The notes under the pieces were generated by a model. It was not told where the DNA came from. It made no database searches and was given only the letters and a program-made list of their open reading frames with translations. Positions 23,129 to 33,870 of a stretch of 64,000 nucleotides of DNA are shown here, piece by piece. This DNA comes from Fasciola hepatica (taxonomy: Eukaryota; Platyhelminthes; Trematoda; Plagiorchiida; Fasciolidae). Position 1 is the stretch's first letter, and the number at the start of each line of letters is the position of its first letter. The stretch is from assembly GCA_948099385.1 (NCBI GenBank), contig CANUEZ040000167.1, positions 640,001 through 704,000 on the forward strand. Reading direction: 5' to 3'. Both the position numbers and the translations under genes were made by a program.

Positions 23129-25925
23129 AATTGGGGAAACCATCAACCTAGGCAGGAACAGTACCACTTTTCATAGGCAATGAGACCAGCGAGTATAAGT
23201 GTTTTGTGAACCCAAGAGTGAACATTCAGCAGCTTCTGAACTATTGTGACATAAACAAAAAGAAAGGAGTTGGCAGAAATTCGTCATCATCCGACTCATG
23301 ATTACACCCCAAGCAATGCAGGTCCAGTCTTGCGATCAATGTTGTCTGACCTACTTCATCCATTTACACCCTCGTAGCCTAGTGCTGTGGAACCCACTCC
23401 TGCCAGTGTCCTCATGTACGGTCATGAAATAGAAGATGAACAAATAATACAGGGCTTCAATCTAGCAAATTGGTGCATCCCTTAGAATCCTGACTGGGAA
23501 TAAGATTAGCAAAATACTTGGGCGAAGTCATCGTCCGACAGTTGGCGAGATCATTTGCGCCTCACCGTACTAAATGCTTGATTGGATTGGTAGGACGTCT
23601 CATAACAAAAATTGCATCAATAGTATAATTGATTAGCAGACAATCGTTACGCACAACCTTAGGGGAAATACAATAAAGCATGTAAAACGATATTCGGCGA
23701 ACGCTGGGTGTAGATCGAAAGTCCCAAGAGTATCAATCGCATAATCATGTTAGCATTTATCTACTGAACACCAATTTATCCAATGCCTGAATTTCCTATG
23801 ATGGAACTCTGCAATCACCGATCGGCCGGCGTTACTTCTCAGTAATAACAACTCTGAATACCTCAGTGCAGCTTCGGAGAAGCAAAATCTGGCAAAAAAC
23901 CGTTTGTGGTCAACTGGTGGAAATACAAGGTAAACGAGGTCAACCGGATTATCAAGGACTAGACCGGAAGCGGATGTAGATGAATCGGCTCTCATTGAAT
24001 CCGGTAATCTGCAGGAAGTGAGTTCTATTGATTCTGACATGACACAGAGCACTTCTTTCATTCTGTATTATTGAACAGACATGGAACTTAGAGAAAAAAA
24101 ATGGTAAAGTTATACTGCGTTAGTGCTCGAGTGCTCACCACGTGGTCAGAGGGATATGCAGAAAAATTTGAACAATAGCGATCCATTGTAATAATAACTC
24201 GATAATGGAGAAAGGCTATGACGATACCACCTTGGAGACACCGGTTCTGGTCCAAACACTAGATTAAAGCAATTTCAGTTCTAGCTAGTGTTTACACGAT
24301 AATTAGCGGCTGAGAATATCGATGGTGGCGGTGGAGTGATGTAGGCCTCAACCAACTCTGCGGTTCGGGGTTCGAACAGTATAATCACCAGTCACACCGG
24401 TAAAATACAATTATTCCTTTCCTCATGGCTAATTACCAAGCCTGGCCTATGGGGGCCCTAAGCGGTTTTCCATTCCAAGTCTCGAAGCCAGATTACTGGT
24501 TTTTCCTGGTCTTACGGTAGGCCATTGAGTTCAAGGGTGTCTTTTCCATTTCACGAATGAGCAAGAATGAGAGAGAAAAAACTGAAGTTTGTGTAGCCTC
24601 GCATTCCAGTAAGGAGGCTTGGGTGTAAGCACCTTATTGACTGAATCAGTTATGGGACGAGGTAAACCATCACCAAGTCATACGGATGACAACGAAAGTA
24701 CCAAATTCATAAGAAATTATTATGAGAGATTCATTTTCAAAGCTATCATGTCATTACGCCTAACAACACTGGTTAAGTTTGATTTTGAGCTTATTGCTGT
24801 TGGTGTCAAAATAATTATATTCCCATCAGTCCGAGTTTTTAGTCAGTTCCGGCACATTTCCAAGTGCATCACGTACGTTACATAGTACCCCTATCCTCAC
24901 TCCGAATTAGACAGACTAAATAGCTTAAAACCACTTCTCAGTTAAAACAGTCTTTCCTAAAGTATCTGGTGAATTTCCCGAATATCGTAGAAATCGAAAA
25001 ACCGCGAAGGGAGGCACTATGTAGCATCTAAAAAGTTCATCTGTTAAAAGGAACAGATAGACTAACGGAGGATTCCCAATGACATACCGGTCGAATCCGT
25101 AGCCTGGCTCAATATGGAGCATCTCTAAATGCCTCAGTATGGTTGAGGGTGGGTATCTCAGGCTCCGAGTTTGCTATTCGTCCTGAACGCTTCTCGAAGT
25201 GCTCCCAAATGACCCTGAGTCTAACACAGCCTCTGCCGAAGAAGTTCTATCCACTGCTTTCTCGTGGTAAAGCTGTTCTTACTGAAGTAAGGAGACGAAA
25301 GCAAATGTCCAGGGGCTTTCCACCGGGTTGACTGACTTATAGTCATTCTAGGGGGATGGTTAAACCCTGATTCCAAACCAACCACGGGTCGCGCGTGAAG
25401 AGTACAACACTATGCTTACTGGCATCTGTGGTGGAGGGGTTTACTGGCCAACCAGGATGTTTAGCCTCATCCGAAGGGCGTATGAACTGTGCATTCAGTC
25501 ACCGGCTCCCAGTGGTTTCCAGTGGAGGCGAATGAACCATTCAATTGGTCACCGGCTCATCTGGACCAACCCTACTGTCTTGCAGGAGGCGCTTGGCTCC
25601 GCAAAGGCTAGAGGTGCATTCTGGAACACAAAAGCCTACCCTGGACTGGACGTCCGAGTGGTAGAATAGCCCAAAACGCAAACAATCATGATAGACTATA
25701 TCACTGTGATTAATTGCTTTTCCATACGCAGGAATGAACACCCTCCTGTACCATGCACAACTTGTTCTCTTATTTCTACTGCCTTCTCACTTCCTGTTCC
25801 ATTTTCACATCCCACGGGTTCATTGGTCGGCCGCGCCTGCTGTAGTGTCACGGATGGAAATACTGGCTATGTCCTCTCTTGTTCTTTTCCGACTAGCTTC
25901 CGAGTCTCATTGAATCCGCTCTCAC
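23129..25925. other. Intronic sequence, mostly unassigned
   Basis: Contains a tRNA-like head (24323-24400). The stretch 25400-25925 probably represents the 5' region of the RTE2 fragment that follows. A minus-strand frame at 24061-23750 (103 codons) has no recognisable motif. I see no other gene. Confidence 0.4.
24323..24400 (+). repeat. tRNA-like SINE head
   Basis: 'ggtggcggtggagtgatgta' is followed by 'cggttcggggttcgaacag', a good box B core (GGTTCGAA). The 3' body continues toward about 24590 without coding potential. It is probably a tRNA-derived SINE in the WD40 intron. Confidence 0.4.
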
Positions 25926-25929
25926 TAGC

Positions 25930-26393
25930 TGATGTCCTGTTACTCCATCGGTGCCAATTCAAACTAGCCACATTCAACTTGCGAACCCTGATGCGTACAG
26001 GACAACAGGCGGGTTCAGCTCCTACGCTCGAATCCTTTGTCATCGATGTATGTTGCATTCAAGTGACTCGCATTCATGACTCCAGTTCTATGATTTGATT
26101 AACGCCGCATTTAATCTTTTCGTGAACTTTCATTTACGTCTTTCTGGGGAGGCTGGGGCTGCGGCTTCTGATCTTGCTAGCTTTGGCATTGTTCTCAGTG
26201 AAAGAGCTTAAGCGGCGCTGCTAGACTGGATCCCAGTTGATAGTCGTTTATGCGCAGTGAGACTCAGGAGTTCGTGCAAAATGAGCACTCGCCGCTCCGA
26301 TAGAGGCAATCTGTTAGTAGTTTTGGCGTATGCACCCATCGATTGCATCCCAGATGCAATCAAAGATGTCTTTTACCAAAAGCTCCGTGACCT

Positions 26394-26395
<2 letters not shown>
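25930..26395 (+). mobile_element. RTE family 2 LINE endonuclease fragment
   Basis: Encodes LATFNLRTLMRTGQQAG and VIDVCCIQVTRIHDSSS (EN motifs FNxRTL and CxxETR, with the E replaced by V). After frame changes it encodes LLDWIPVDSRLCAV and VLAYAPIDCIPDAIKD, which are equivalent to positions 4345-4480 of RTE1 copy A. The match stops exactly where a (TA)n array begins at 26396. Confidence 0.65.

Positions 26396-26440
<45 letters not shown>
26396..26440. repeat. (TA)n microsatellite truncating an RTE2 endonuclease
   Basis: About 45 bp of TA units directly after the endonuclease codons for 'KLRDLL'. The sequence after the array does not continue the RTE2 frame. Confidence 0.95.
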
Positions 26441-26444
<4 letters not shown>

Positions 26445-26932
26445 CAACTGAGAACAGATCAGAGTCGCGAATTATTGGGATCTAGGTAGGTAGGGCCTGA
26501 GTTATTACCTCGCATTATCACGTTGACTGTACTAACCACATGGTCATTTCGACCGGTCGCGCAAAAACTGTCTTTGGTGAACATTACGCACTGATTTGTT
26601 TATCACGCGCACTCGCTGTACATTTGACTTTCCCGTTGAACCTTCCGACGCTTTTGTGTACGCATTTGTATCGTTTCAAACTTGTCAGTTTGGAACTGTA
26701 AAATTGGCGAACCCATTTTGTTCTGATGCTAGGATTCGTATGTTTTAGGTAGGCACTGCTGTAAAGTAAGGAAATGGGGTTTCACTAACCGCAACAAGAA
26801 TCCATTAAAAGTAGAATGATACAGTTGGTATACTATTCCTTGCTGTGTTCTGGGTGAAGCAATTGTTGGAAAGCTAATCTGCGGGGGACCTTTTCTTCGA
26901 CGTCCTTCGATTCTACTCAGCTGGACACTTAC

Positions 26933-27064
26933 CTCAATGCTGGCACGGGCACGCCAAGAGGCCGTTAGCAGGTAGTCATCATCGATGTCCAGTCCATCGG
27001 GACTGGCTACGTGTGGTCCATAGATTTGCCATACCGGTCCCGTTGGTAAACGAGTATCCCATAA
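26933..27064 (-). CDS. WD40 gene, internal exon
   Basis: A 132-bp exon (44 codons, phase 0 to 0). The acceptor is 'gttgcttttag' and the donor is GAG-gtaagt, a strong consensus. It starts LWDTRLPTGPVWQIYGPH, completing the 'DNLVK-LWD' end of the preceding blade, and ends DIDDDYLLTASWRARASIE. The next exon supplies VWD. Its GPHVASPDGLDI and ASWRARAS motifs recall an uncharacterised WD40 family with the form 'GPHIxxDALDIxxxxxLTGSWR'. Confidence 0.85.
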
Positions 27065-27778
27065 CTAAAAGCAACGAGACGGGCGAAAAAGGTTATTTTT
27101 ATCAAATTAGAAATTAAAAAGCGTTCCTAAAACGATCTAATTCATGAACCCCGGAAAATCGGATATCACGAATAAAATGAGACAAATATGGAATAAATGT
27201 TCGACTGCTTTTAAATGAGGCGCAAAATGGGAGGGGTTTTGTGCTAAAACTAACTAGGGAGTGAGGTATTCGACTTATTTTCAACTGCTTCGTTCAAATT
27301 TTCACGCTGTTTTTGGCTTCTACCTCAAAGTATCTTTCTGATGGCAATAATATAAATAGAAATGTGCAGGAAAAATTGGCTAGCAAAGTTCCGGGAAGGC
27401 TTTCATGCAGAGTCCAAGTACAACAACACGAACAACCACCATACTTGATAATGTGGTCAAGTGTCCTTGAACAATCGATGCCTGAGTCTTGTGGGCCTCA
27501 ACCACGCCCCAAACCGTTGACTCAAATTTTAAAAAAATTTACAACTTGAAATATGATGCATATGGTTCCGAGAATTTGTTCTTGAACAATAAGTAAATGG
27601 ATATCCATGACCAACAATATCGTTTACCAATCGAGAGCTGCTCTTCAACCAACGACGTCCTGTATGTAGTAGATGCGCTCATCTATTAACCAGTCGAATC
27701 ACATCAAGCTCTTCTAAAAAATCAATAAAGAGACTGTGATATAGAGAACAGATCACAACAAGACAAACAGTCACTAAC
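27065..27778. other. Intron of WD40 gene
   Basis: About 700 bp, A+T rich. A plus-strand frame of 78 codons at 27313-27549 has no recognisable motif. No element was identified. Confidence 0.6.
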
Positions 27779-28152
27779 CTTTACCAAATTATCCCATCCG
27801 GCACTGAAAAGTAGAGCGAATCGACTCGGATGGTAACGAACAGCCATGATTCGTTTGGAATGTCCCTCAGTCACATTTACACCCGGTGACGTGGGAATAT
27901 ATTCCATGATTCGGGGCACTGGTTGTTTATGACCCGTATAGCTGGCTGGTTCAGGCATGGAGGGTGAATCCTGAAGATCTTTGGTCCCGTAACAACGTGT
28001 TAAAACATATCGTCGCACAGTTTCATCCACGATCTGATTCGGTCTTCCCCCAGGATAATGTGGATGGGTGTATTTATGAGACGATTCACGTTTAGTTCCC
28101 TGCGTATTAGTTCCGTCCGATAATGTGTTGGAGTTATCAATCCGATAACTTG
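27779..28152 (-). CDS. WD40 gene, internal exon
   Basis: A 374-bp exon (two leading bases, then 124 codons; entry phase 1, exit phase 0). The acceptor is 'ttgattgcaattgacag' and the donor is AAG-gttagt. The first part is hydrophilic loop sequence (SYRIDNSNTLSDGTNTQGTK, then SSHKYTHPHYPGGRPNQ). The end is a clear blade: VTEGHSKRIMAVRYHPSRFA followed by LLFSAGWDNLVK. It shows the GH near the start of the repeat, the 'SAGWDNLVK' strand, and WD supplied by the next exon. Confidence 0.85.
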
Positions 28153-28520
28153 CTGTCAATTGCAATCAAAGAAAGCAATGGGAAGGAAATACAATCATCA
28201 CGGTTCTGCTCAGCCATTTCAATCATCAACTTTGTCCAGTCGTGCATCGCCAAGTCCATAACAAACCGAATAGGAACAAAGAGGTAAACAATCAGGAAAA
28301 AAAGATTGAGAATGTAAAATGTCGTTGGGTTGGTTTAACACCAAACCTCTTCCTCGCAGGGAAAAATTTAGCTAAAGTTTTGTGACCTGGGCAGCTGCAA
28401 CCCGCCAGATGGTCAAACATCCAATGAAATAAGATTTTTGGCGTCCATGTAAACGGTGTAGTTGCATTCGATCAGCTTCTGCACCCTTATAATGTTTTCC
28501 TTATGTTTTGCAACGACACA
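28153..28520. other. Intron of WD40 gene, no element identified
   Basis: A+T-rich sequence between the WD40 exon and the hammerhead-like repeats; nothing recognised. Confidence 0.4.
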
Positions 28521-28572
28521 ATACTAAATGAGTACTATAGCATTCCATTTAGATGACAGGACAAAATTTCCT

Positions 28573-28610
28573 CGGAAGCACACGACCGGTTCCACGACTG
28601 TTGCGTTCTC
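28573..28610 (-). ncRNA. Partial hammerhead-ribozyme-like core, copy 3
   Basis: Read on the minus strand, this holds GGAACCGGTC followed by GTGTGC, equivalent to the GAAACCGGTC-GTGTGC 3' half of copies 1 and 2. Predicted cleavage falls after the C at 28584. ACCGGT is a perfect palindrome here. The CTGATGA half is missing: similarity to the other copies stops at GAG. Downstream sequence (TTCCGAGGAAATTTTGTCC) matches the other copies. The copy is truncated and probably inactive, but it supports the family consensus. Confidence 0.5.
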
Positions 28611-28684
28611 CATTCAATTCAAATGAGATTACAGCTGTAGGCCAACTGTCGAGTGCTCAAGTATAAGGATGACTGGGCAGGAGA

Positions 28685-28750
28685 GTACCGGGCACGCATA
28701 CCTGGTGAGCGGCAAAAATCGCGAAACCGGCCGTGTGCTCCCGAGGAAAT
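28685..28750 (+). ncRNA. Hammerhead-ribozyme-like motif, copy 1 (short stem III)
   Basis: The conserved order of a hammerhead ribozyme is present. Stem I 5' strand is GCATAC (28696-28701), then CTGGTGA (28702-28708; consensus CTGATGA with A to G). Stem II is GCG...CGC with loop GCAAAAAT, then GAA (28723-28725). A short stem III ACCGGC and the cleavage-site C (28732) follow, then the stem I 3' strand GTGTGC (28733-28738), pairing with one G-T. An outer helix pairs CCGGG (28688-28692) with CCCG-A-GG, with a bulged A. The position-6 and 16.1 changes suggest this copy is weak or dead. Short-stem-III hammerheads are known from Penelope-like elements and retrozymes. It lies in the WD40 intron, antisense to the gene. 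Confidence 0.6.
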
Positions 28751-28869
28751 TTCGTCCGATCATCCAGATACAATACCATACTGCTCATATCGGAAATTCA
28801 TACTTGGGACTCGTTCTGAAGGTAAGCCGTGTGAATCGACGAATTAACTTTGGAAGAACTACCGTATGA

Positions 28870-29589
28870 TTCTAGAAAATTGGACTCTCCGTCCATGCAC
28901 GTTCCATTCGGTTCAAATGATACTACAGATGGCACAATATTAAGTTTGAAACATCTCATTGCATAGTTTTCATTTTCCAGATATATTAAGTTAATCTACG
29001 TCGATCATCTCGGTTTACGCGTTTTAATAGAATCAAGGAAATTCAGTGCACGCTGACAACGAGTGACAACAATGAAGTAAGGCAATTTTAGCCGTCCAGT
29101 AGTAAAATCCAATAAAGGACAGAACGTTTGGGAGCACAAAAGTGCTGATAATAAGCAAAGATGAGAGTGTAGAATTTGTCGGACTCGTTGGGATGAATTC
29201 TACTACCTCTGCGTTTTCATCGATCAAAACAATGTAATAACAAACACTCCTAAAATCGATAGCTATATGCAACCAAATTGAATTTCAACTCATCAAGTAC
29301 TTCATCAGTCAAAGAATAATTTCATTTACCGCTCCTATCACTGGAGCACAGAGATTTCCATAGATATTTCAAAACATATAAACGAAGACAGAAAGGTTAA
29401 GTAGATGACACATGGAACGACACCTAAACATTTTCAAAGCCATCATAATTACCGTTATGATTAGCATCATTATCATGGGTGTTGATCGAGAAACACAGAT
29501 GTGTAATTCCGCAAACGCTGTTTTGTTCACCGCAATTACATAATGTTATATTAGACCGCAATTTATCACATGAACGCCTCCCCCTCCAG
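28870..29589. other. Intron of WD40 gene, unassigned
   Basis: A+T-rich intronic sequence. A weak direct echo of 28605-28645 (ttccattc.gttcaaatgat) occurs at 28905-28935, suggesting another fragment of the hammerhead-containing repeat. Nothing else recognised. Confidence 0.4.
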
Positions 29590-30420
29590 AGAACAGAGTT
29601 TTTGACTTGGAATATGCTGATTATATCGTCTTGCTGGATGACATGTAAAAGCAGTTCAACACGCTTTGAAGTACTCGGTGATTGAAGTATCCAGATGTGG
29701 CATGCACCTTGCACCTTCTAAATGCAAAGTGCAAGCCTGTGCATGCACTCACCTTGCGTGGTGAACAGCTAGAAGTAGTCAATAACTTTGAATATCTCAG
29801 GAACTTGATCAGAGCTGAAGGTGGTGTTGGAAGTGATCAGTTCACGAACAGAAAGAGCCAGAGTAGCTTTCGCTAACCTGCGACGGATGTAGCACCACGG
29901 TGACATCCGGCGCTCTCATGAAAGGCGAATATTCATCGCCGTGATTCGTAACGTTTTACTCGACCTAGCCACTTCACCTCGAGGATGTCCAGCGTCCTTC
30001 TGCGTCCGATAACCCATATTTTCGAATCATTACTCGTTTCTGGTTGGAAGATTCAGTGAGTAATGACGAGTTGATTCACCGTGTACTGGGCACAGATACC
30101 CACCCCCTTATCAAAATGATCGATCTACACCGCCTCAAATGGCGCGGACATATGCTCACGTTTAGCCATCGTCTACCTTTTCGTGCTCCATTCGCACATG
30201 CCGGAAAAAGCCGGAGGGAGCGATACGGTGGTCAGGCCATGGTTTGTTGTGGGGGCATGAAGAAGCTAGTATTACCATTGGTTTCAGCTGGTGCTTCCTA
30301 CCTTCCCGTTTGGGGCCCAAAGGATGAAGATTGTTGCTGGTTAGCAGCGACAAGACTTTGAACAGAAGTCAGTGGCGCGAATGCTATGCGGTCTGTTTGT
30401 CGAACTCTCTAGCCCCGTGA
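29590..30420 (+). mobile_element. RTE LINE fragment: RT palm end plus C-terminal domain
   Basis: Across shifting frames the plus strand encodes LEYADYIVLLDDM (the YADD region, with the second D changed to Y), then GMHLAPSKCKV, then LEVVNNFEYLRNLIRAEGG. After stops comes EDSVSNDELIHRVLGTD and IDLHRLKWRGHM, and finally PVWGPKDEDCCWL. The order matches RTE1 copy A positions 6215-7010. It is 5'-truncated and heavily mutated. It is inserted in a WD40 intron, antisense to the gene. Confidence 0.65.
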
Positions 30421-30479
30421 ACACAAAAATATCATTCAGACAAGCGAAATGACAAGACATCAAATAGTGTACGTTGAAA

Positions 30480-30662
30480 AGGCAAAAAAAGAACTCACTA
30501 TTTTTATTTATTACACAAAAAAGTATGGCTAATCAGGAAGGATGGTGCAGACAATGAAAGGCTAGCAAATGGGGAAGTGCTCGGCGGTGGCGGCGGGAAT
30601 CGAACCCGCTTCGTTGTTGTCAGAAAGTCCGCGATGATAACCGTCTGACCGCCGCCGGTTGT
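30480..30662 (-). repeat. tRNA-derived SINE with tRNA-like head
   Basis: On the minus strand from about 30662: an acceptor-like GGCGGCG, a box A region (CGGTCAGACGG), a perfect box B (GGTTCGATTCC) in a 5-bp GCGGG/CCCGC T-stem, and a 3' CGCCACC that pairs six of seven positions with the 5' GGCGGCG. The body ends in an A-rich tail (taataaataaaaa) near 30500. The D and anticodon arms are poor, so this is a SINE head and not a working tRNA. Confidence 0.55.
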
Positions 30663-30944
30663 GCCTTCCTAATAACTAGAACTTACATTCTGTTGTACTC
30701 CATCAGCTCCCCATTTTTGTATCTATTCTTGTTGCTTTGGCACCGTACTTGGTTCCAAGCCGGTATGAAAGTAGAATGAGTGACTGCGAAAGCTCTGACT
30801 AGTAACCACTCACTAACTATTGATGCTACTGTTACTGAAGATATGCGGTAGTGAAGACTTCAGGCTTTTAGCTTGGTGATAATCAAAAGCGATCATCCGA
30901 AGCCACAGGACTATGCTATCAGTCAGAACTTGTTCGCATCAACT

Positions 30945-31050
30945 TCGCTCCGTTTTTTCAACCATTAAACTTGCACTTCTGTGATTTGGTATTGATTTTT
31001 ATCTCACTCAATCATCAAGCTAAAAGTGAATAAAACAGATGTACAGAAAT
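30945..31050 (-). mobile_element. RTE family 2, short 3'-end fragment
   Basis: The blocks 'ttcaaccatta.act.gcac.tct.tg.t..gg' and the later 'tc.tcaagctaaaagtga' resemble the RTE2 3' ends at 3505-3600 and 41690-41780. No coding sequence is present. Confidence 0.4.
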
Positions 31051-31379
31051 GGTACAAATGAAAATCATCTTATGATGCAACATGATTAGGACCGAAACAG
31101 CATTCTGAGTCTTCCATATAACATGAAATGTGAGGCCGCTGAGTTTCACCGGAATGATTTTGATTCAATGTTGGAAACCCATACTGGGCAGGCAGCAAAG
31201 GTATTTAGTTGATCTGGGTATGCCATGGTGATTTCATTTGTTTTCCCAGGACTAACGGCGTAATGCTTCTACCCAAGCACTAAATTTAAAGTGCTTTGTA
31301 CAGCAGAATGCACTACGTTCAAATGCAGTTAAATCGTAAGGGAAGAAGTGGAAAAAGGTTGTGTTAATGACTTATCCGA

Positions 31380-31740
31380 GGTCGACTTTCAAGATCGGTG
31401 AGAAGTCGCATCTTGATCACAGCAGAAGCGGTCTGGATTCGCCTCCACAACCCCCCTTTATGTGCTCAGAAGAAATTTGTGCATGCACTCAGTCTACCCT
31501 GGCCCACTCGCAACCCAACGTCAGGTCCAAGAACGTCTGAAAGCTTACACATTGGGAACGTGTTAGTCCATTCACACCTGGTCTCCGGATAATCCTGCAC
31601 CAAACTAAGTGTTACCAATGGTCCCTGGCGCTATTCTTGTTGACCGTATCCCTTATGCATCTAGTCCTATACATTGTGTTGTATTGGCATGATTAAGAAT
31701 CACCGAAAACGAGCTTGTTCGCCAACCTGTGTTATCTGAA
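31380..31740 (+). mobile_element. 5'-truncated Penelope-like element, 3' end (PLE-2)
   Basis: About 95 percent identical by eye to the 3' end of PLE-1 (18290-17945), in opposite orientation. It encodes the end of the GIY-YIG domain, RILITAEAVWIRLHNPPLCA, through QKKFVHALSLPWP to HSHLVSG, then a stop, and the shared 3' UTR. It begins inside the domain, so it is 5'-truncated. It sits in the WD40 intron, antisense to the gene. Confidence 0.8.
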
Positions 31741-31854
31741 AACATAAACGGTAGCAATTTATCGGGAACCATTATTTCGAATGGTACTCACAAACCAAAC
31801 GCCGAACTAGGGGAAAAATCGAAGTTTTATTCTCTCGAAACTTGTTTAGTCCGA

Positions 31855-31872
31855 ATAATAATAATAATAATA
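31855..31872. repeat. (AAT)n microsatellite
   Basis: About six AAT units, 80 bp downstream (on the minus strand) of the donor of the WD40 exon at 32111-31953. Confidence 0.85.
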
Positions 31873-31952
31873 CCACATTTAAAAAGGGACCGAAGTCCCC
31901 ACATTTTTGAAGTACGTTTTTCTCAATGAAAAAGAAACGGAATATATCTTAC

Positions 31953-32111
31953 GTGTAGGAAATTCATCCTCAGCCGAGGCAGCTAGTTCGTGTGGCATAC
32001 CGATGAGAGATCCTGGCTGTAACGTGTAGACTCGAATCTTTCTATCCACCCCCGCAGTGACCAACTCTGTCCCGTCGGGTGAAATATCCAAGGTGTATGT
32101 CTGTTGAGGTT
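31953..32111 (-). CDS. WD40 gene, internal exon
   Basis: A 159-bp exon (entry phase 1, exit phase 1). The acceptor is 'cttcttttctgtatcatatag' and the donor is CAC-gtaaga. The joined codon G|AA gives EPQQTYTLDISPDGTELVTA and then GVDRKIRVYTLQPGSLIG: a complete blade with 'DISPDG', 'VTAGVDRKIRVY' and a loop to the next repeat. Choosing the alternative acceptor at 'ctcaacag' breaks the reading frame, which fixes the boundary. Confidence 0.85.
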
Positions 32112-32634
32112 CTATATGATACAGAAAAGAAGCGTTTTTTTGTTATCAGTATTGTTACAGATGTTGTGACGTCGGGAGTTTTCATAGATTGCAAACGGAC
32201 AAATCGGCCACAAAGGATTACGACATCGATGTAATGAGTTTATGGTGTTGATCAGTCAATGATATCTGATCTGTGTATTGCAATAAGGCTTGATTCACTT
32301 GTGCTAGAGGGCACAAAATAATAAGAATCCTCGGTGAAAAATTCGTTAGAAACAGAGACTGCTTGTAAAATACCACCGGTGATTTTATGCCATAATCACA
32401 CGTTACATGACAAATTTCACTCCTCCCAGTAAAATTTCAACTCATACGATGCACGTGTAATAGCAGGCTTTAGACCGCCGTTTCGTTCGGCTTAAACAAG
32501 CAGACACGAACGCACATGAGAACGTCATCGAACGACTATTCAATCTTTCTCAAATACACAGACATACGTTTGCCAGTACACACACAGGCATAGTGTTGGA
32601 CATGCATCAGGCTGGACGGTATTGACTAATTGAT

Positions 32635-33490
32635 CCTCAGTTCAGTTCAAACAACCCGTAACCATACCCTGGGTGCAATGGTTTTGGTTGTCATCTCTAA
32701 GCGAAGCCTCAATCAGAAAAAGTCGAAAAAACTCAAGAATAAAAAACGCAGAAAGAGAGCTACAAAGCCGATAAAAAAACGTGAACACAAGGGGCTCTGT
32801 GATCACGACCGCTAGCCATACCGTCTGATATATCCAATGGCTGAATGGGGGAATCTCTCGGGCCCCACCCAGGAAGCCTAACATGTTTTACATGTCCAAG
32901 TTTACTCGCCTTTCCTCCACTTCATGGGTTGGCCAGCCTTACCCATCTTCCAACCACTAGCCGCCTCAGCGAACAATGCACGCTCGCGAGACCTATCCGG
33001 GGACGTATGCAATGCACGTCTCAACTAACTTAGTCTGATGAGATTGCTTCCCCTAATAATTTGGTTTGTTTACAAAAGACTCTATGCTGAACCTCGGCAT
33101 TGCTGATACGGTGTCTCTACCAAATTCTGGCTATGCTACGAAGACATTGGTGTTCGAAGTCCGACAATATTCGTATATCCTCCACCTACAGTGGCCATAT
33201 TTCTGAACCACAAAGAATTGGCCTGACTTCTGCAGCGTACACTTGACCCTTAGTAGATAAATGGATGTCACGTGGACACCACAGATGACTTAGGTAGGCA
33301 AAAGGTAAATGAGCCTTCTGTATATGCGAAGACGCCTTACCCGATATCTGACCTCCTAGTGCGATACAACTGCCTTGATAACAGAACAGAGAGGCAACCC
33401 TGAAATATACCACTTCTCTTAGTAAACTCTGGTGAAAGATCGCCGTAAGCTCGAACTCAGGGTCGGCTTTGATCGAAATTAATTTCTGTG
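32635..33490 (-). mobile_element. RTE family 2 LINE, 3' half
   Basis: A minus-strand copy in the WD40 intron. It shows the tail 'caaccataccctgggtgca' near 32660, the 'gggccccacccaggaagcctaacatgt' block (equivalent to GWGPxDPP) near 32860, and the conserved C-terminal domain positions near 33100-33200. A degenerate frame at 33413-33186 ends ...VYAAEVRPILCGSEIWPL, matching the RTE 'VYxAxVRSVLLYGCETWPL' block. Stops are numerous. Confidence 0.65.
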
Positions 33491-33870
33491 GTGAGGCCGA
33501 TCGAGTCGAAAGCCGCTTTCAGATCAAGAAAAATAAAAATGATGGATGGCAACTGTACTGGCCAGAGATTGTTGTTCCTTGGACCGAGCTTGTTCCCTTT
33601 CGTGTCGTTCTGGTGCTACTTTTTGCGAGGATGTTCGCAATAGCAAGGCTTGTTGAGTTGCACGCTCCAAGGTGCTTGGTCTTTTTTACTAGTATGGTGG
33701 GTATATCTTGCTGTGGAATTTTTTTCCTTCGATATGATTATATCCAAATTGTGACATCAAACAAATATTTGGCAAGTGAATCATAGTCACAGAACGACCA
33801 ATGGGACTTCAGACAGAACAACAGCATGACAACATTACAATAAACACAAAACCTACGCATACTGTCATAC

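Noticed and set aside
30588..30662. Possible functional tRNA gene
   Set aside because: Box B and the T-stem are good, but the D arm and anticodon arm do not form and an A-rich tail follows. A SINE head explains it better.
33031..33060. CTGATGAG at 33035 considered as another hammerhead core
   Set aside because: No GAAA with a pairing stem II follows at the right distance and no stem I partner exists.
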